Shown: positions 61,541 through 63,501 of the stretch, piece after piece
Layout of the letters: every line of letters starts with the position of its first letter
Numbering within the stretch: the stretch's first letter is position 1
Assembly: GCA_900541505.1 (NCBI GenBank)
Contig: UQKK01000021.1
Location: 1-63,501 of the forward strand
Origin: an uncultured Ruminococcus sp.
Lineage (GTDB): Bacteria > Bacillota > Clostridia > Lachnospirales > Lachnospiraceae
Reading direction: 5' to 3'
Length of the DNA stretch: 63,501 nt
The notes under the pieces: model-generated
Database searches by the model: none
Told to the model about the DNA's origin: nothing
Seen by the model: only the letters and a program-made list of their open reading frames with translations
Made by a program: the position numbers and the translations under genes

Positions 61541-61761
61541 AAGGGATCACCTCCCTTCTGCTTAAAGCCGTAGTAAAAGACGCCTGATCCTCCCTTTCGC
61601 AGCGAGGACAGGAGGGAAACTGACAAAAAATCGAAAAAGCGGAAAATTTTTTTAAAAAACTTTTCTCCAACTTCTCCAAAACCTTTCATCAGAATCTTCC
61701 TCTGATGATCGGTGGCCCTCGATTTCGAGGTTTGTGGAGAAAGTTCCACAAAATTCGACAA
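61537..61761 (-). other. Possible leader ORF upstream of the sigma factor
   Basis: Open frame of 74 codons ending with TGA that overlaps the sigma TTG start (TTGA), starting just after the attenuator hairpin. No recognised domain and no clear ribosome site; it could couple translation to the sigma gene or be chance. Listed because its end is placed exactly at the start of the next gene. Confidence 0.3.
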
Positions 61762-61797
61762 AAAATAACGCCAGGGAGTTTTTTGAGCTTCCTGACG
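61760..61797 (-). terminator. Attenuator-like terminator before the sigma gene
   Basis: Minus-strand CGTCAGGAAG and CTCCCTGGCG pair (one G-U, one mismatch) with TTATTTTTTG after them. It lies between the likely promoter region on the right and the sigma gene, so it could stop transcription early, as in Tn916. A separate perfect repeat ACTCTT-TG-AAGAGT at 61855-61868 lies upstream. Confidence 0.6.
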
Positions 61798-62003
61798 CTG
61801 CTTTTTAGCTTTATGCCATATGGAATTTTATACCAGTGAAATAGGTATGATAATACTCTTTGAAGAGTGTACGGTAGCCCATCTGCAGATAAAATTTTTT
61901 TAACTGATCACCTAGGCCAACCCTTTTTCTTTTCTTCAAAACAAAACCATCCATGTTTCTCCTGACGGCAGAACACAGATGGGAAACGCAAATAAGCCCT
62001 GCT

Positions 62004-62036
62004 GTGAAAAGCCGTTTTTTTTAATTGGCTTTTCAC
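62004..62036. repeat. Perfect 10-bp inverted repeat near the XRE gene
   Basis: GTGAAAAGCC and GGCTTTTCAC are perfect arms around a 13-base T-rich loop, 112 bases before the XRE gene start. No T-run follows on either strand, so it is more likely an operator or a structured transfer or regulatory site than a terminator. Direct repeats ATCGGCA lie at about 62060 and 62113, closer to the XRE gene. Confidence 0.65.
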
Positions 62037-62148
62037 CAAGGCTATAAATTCATTTATATATCGGCATAATATTGCCTATCAAATATGCACGATAAGGTTA
62101 TGCAAAAACCTTAATCGGCAAGATAGAATATATGTGAGGTGAATAATT

Positions 62149-62514
62149 ATGCCTAAAGACAGGTTACTATATCTGGGCAACTGCCTACGGAATGCCAGAA
62201 TTTCTTGCGGTCTGACGCAACAGGAACTGGCCGATCAATCCAATGTGGCCATCAAAACAGTCCAGATGATTGAAAAAGGACAAATGAACCCTTCCTATGA
62301 AATTCTGTATCCACTCATCAAACGTCTGGGAATCTCCGCCAATACTCTGTTCGAGCCGGAAATTTCTGATACAGACGAGAAGATTCAGCGCTTCATCGGA
62401 AAGTTCCAGTCCTGCAGTCCTCAGAGCCGCCAGATTCTTTTAAACACACTGAACTATCTGGCTGAGCAGCTCCTGGCTCTCCAGAGCAATCCAAAAAACA
62501 AAGATTCTGAATAA
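62149..62514 (+). CDS. XRE-family regulator of the conjugative element
   Basis: A 121-residue repressor-type protein: helix-turn-helix at 8-65 (LRNARISCGLTQQELADQSN, VAIKTVQMIEKGQMNPSYEI) followed by a short helical tail. AGGTGA precedes the ATG. It is divergent from the sigma-HTH genes, the arrangement of Tn916 Orf9-like regulators, and likely controls that promoter region. A strong terminator follows directly. Confidence 0.9.
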   Translation: MPKDRLLYLGNCLRNARISCGLTQQELADQSNVAIKTVQMIEKGQMNPSYEILYPLIKRLGISANTLFEPEISDTDEKIQRFIGKFQSCSPQSRQILLNTLNYLAEQLLALQSNPKNKDSE

Positions 62515-62565
62515 AACCAGTAGGGTTAATAAGTTTTTATGCCCTGCTGGTTTTACTCATTTTAT
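62513..62565 (+). terminator. Terminator of the XRE gene
   Basis: AAAACCAGTAGGG and CCCTGCTGGTTTT pair over 13 positions with one mismatch; TTTTACTCATTTT follows. The stem begins at the stop codon. 62566-62764 has no recognisable gene. Confidence 0.88.
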
Positions 62566-62764
62566 ATTATTCTATCCTTAAAAAGAAACGGCGGCTAAAT
62601 TTGTCATTCGTTCAAATGGACTGCAAAGCTGCCGTTCAATCAGAACGGGTTCCTACTTATGGAATCTAAGGAAATTATATCGTTGTCAAATCATGGGGAA
62701 GTTTGTCTGCGATAGGAGCGCAGTCAGAATAGTCGTCAAATCTCGACAGAATAAGTCGAGCGGG

Positions 62765-62808
62765 AAGAAAAAGGAGCCCGGCAGCCGGTGAAGGTCAGCG
62801 GGTTCCCG
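62765..62808 (-). terminator. Terminator of the winged-helix gene
   Basis: Minus-strand GGGAACCCGCTGACC and GGCTGCCGGGCTCC form an imperfect stem around CTTCACC, then TTTTTC. It lies 5 bases after the stop at 62813. Confidence 0.75.
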
Positions 62809-62812
62809 TGTT

Positions 62813-63223
62813 TTATTCCTTTGGTACGACAAACTTATATCCGGTATGAATCACGGTCTGAATATAAACCGGCTGCGCCGGATCAGGCTCTATCTTCTTG
62901 CGGAGCTGGTGAATGATACTGACAACAGAATGTTGACATGTTTCACTGTCCTCATTCCAGACAGCTTCAAAAATCTGCTGCTGGCTGAACACCCGTCCGG
63001 GCTGCTGCGCCAGATAAAGAAGGACGCTAAATTCCAGATGGGTCAGTGGTATTTCCGTTTCTCCCCGGAACACCTGACGCTGATAAGGGTGGATTGTGAG
63101 GCCGGGGAAGGTGAACACTGGAGCAGTATCATGTTGAACAGTCATAAACTTTGGTTCACCAGATAACAAGGTCAATACTTTATTCAAAACCTGATCCTCG
63201 TCATCCTTGAAAGTTAAAATCAT
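62813..63223 (-). CDS. Winged-helix (Trans_reg_C) regulator without receiver domain
   Basis: A 136-residue DNA-binding protein. The C-terminal 100 residues are an OmpR-type winged helix: EIPLTHLEFSVLLYLAQQPG, RVFSQQQIFEAVWNEDSETC and QLRKKIEPDPAQPVYIQTV. The first 35 residues are too short for a phospho-receiver, so it cannot be a standard response regulator. The ATG at 63223 is too far (about 17 bases) from GGGAGGTG; that site instead serves a three-codon ORF, ATG GGA AAG TAA (63234-63223), whose stop overlaps this ATG (TAATG). The gene is thus read by re-initiation. It lies just downstream of an incomplete membrane protein gene and probably belongs with it as element cargo. Confidence 0.82.
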   Translation of the reverse strand: MILTFKDDEDQVLNKVLTLLSGEPKFMTVQHDTAPVFTFPGLTIHPYQRQVFRGETEIPLTHLEFSVLLYLAQQPGRVFSQQQIFEAVWNEDSETCQHSVVSIIHQLRKKIEPDPAQPVYIQTVIHTGYKFVVPKE

Positions 63224-63331
63224 TACTTTCCCATGTAAACACCTCCCTTTCAATTTGTGGTATGCTGATTGCATTTAAAATAAGAGCATATTTTGAATCT
63301 TTTAATTATCCCCAATATTCTATTTTTAGGA

Positions 63332-63501
63332 TTATTTGCTTTTATTTTGGATAATCAAAATTAGCAATGATAGAAATAGTGTGGACAATAACACAATACC
63401 CGCAATTTCTGGCCGGAAGTCGGTTGTTGTACTTCCTGTATCTCCTGAATATTGAATAATCGACAATCCTGCGCTTATAGGGTAATAATCCTGAAATCCG
63501 T
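63332..63501 (-). CDS. C-terminal part of a membrane protein (runs off the right edge)
   Basis: 55 residues ending at TAA (63332): a polar stretch (FQDYYPISAGLSIIQYSGDT, then GSTTTDFRPE) and one final transmembrane helix (IAGIVLLSTLFLSLLILIIQ) with NKSK tail. The outside-loop plus last-helix layout suits an ABC-2 type permease, but too little is visible to name it. The rest lies beyond the window. Confidence 0.6.
   Translation of the reverse strand, partial: GFQDYYPISAGLSIIQYSGDTGSTTTDFRPEIAGIVLLSTLFLSLLILIIQNKSK

Noticed and set aside
1..63501. tRNA or rRNA genes, including near secE/rpmG and at element ends
   Set aside because: No T-loop GTTCGAATC-type motif with matching acceptor stem was found; the element's target is a protein gene instead.

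Overview
The window looks like chromosome of a low-to-moderate GC anaerobic Firmicute, most likely a Lachnospiraceae member (Clostridia). The evidence is the ribosomal and RNA polymerase proteins, a three-part flavodiiron-rubredoxin-reductase protein for oxygen detoxification, strong AGGAGG ribosome sites with frequent GTG/TTG starts, and Lachnospiraceae-type conjugative-element genes at the right end. Nearly all genes lie on the minus strand, so operons read right to left. No tRNA, rRNA or CRISPR array was seen.

Backbone, 1-30.9 kb. A catabolic/transport set (AroM-family protein, creatininase-family amidohydrolase, NCS1 permease, type I asparaginase) lies behind a GntR/FCD regulator. Its promoter (5205-5233) is followed at once by a perfect 20-bp palindrome (5172-5191). 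A paralogous GntR gene with its own terminator sits next door. Next come a VTC-domain protein, a DUF4956 membrane protein and a large beta-helix lipoprotein, plus a two-component system. The regulator promoter and the VTC promoter carry the same box (TTTTAAG-N4-CTTAAGG) at the same distance from -10, so the sequence itself predicts a small regulon. rpoC, rpoB, an M20 peptidase, rplL, rplJ (with L10 leader), rplA, rplK, nusG, secE and rpmG follow; the peptidase separates rplL from rpoB. A TetR / MMPL exporter / heptad-repeat secreted protein unit with a shared operator, and an AI-2E-family permease, close this part.

First island, 30.9-35.1 kb. It is AT-rich, flanked by decayed gene pieces, and holds one intact 954-aa protein with an N-terminal DUF4062/TIR-like domain and a long helical-repeat body: a plausible stand-alone defence gene.

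Backbone, 35.1-52.7 kb. BrnQ, flavodiiron fusion, a 110-bp tandem repeat, lipoprotein amidase, YARHG protein, RecQ, YkgJ-type protein, a PHP/EndoQ-like-UvrD fusion, endonuclease III, a macrodomain gene with an in-frame TGA exactly where Trp is expected, ketopantoate reductase, MmcQ/YjbR and a DUF6930-like protein. Most are translationally coupled.

Second island, 52.9-63.5 kb. This appears to be a stack of insertions in the 3' end of the 23S rRNA uracil methyltransferase gene (rlmD/rumA). Two long 3' fragments (55341-55690 and 58219-58575) and two short remnants (near 53.35 and 55.74 kb) all begin at the same His-Val-Glu-Thr codons. Between them lie a broken yhcG/DUF1016 nuclease gene, a HEPN-like protein, and a cassette of KilA-N, DUF5343 and HEPN/Swt1-like proteins. 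To the right is an integrative conjugative element: large serine recombinase whose last codons are read from the target sequence, SHOCT-like small protein, Tn916-type HTH and sigma factors, XRE regulator, winged-helix regulator and an incomplete membrane protein. The 5' part of rlmD should lie beyond the right edge.
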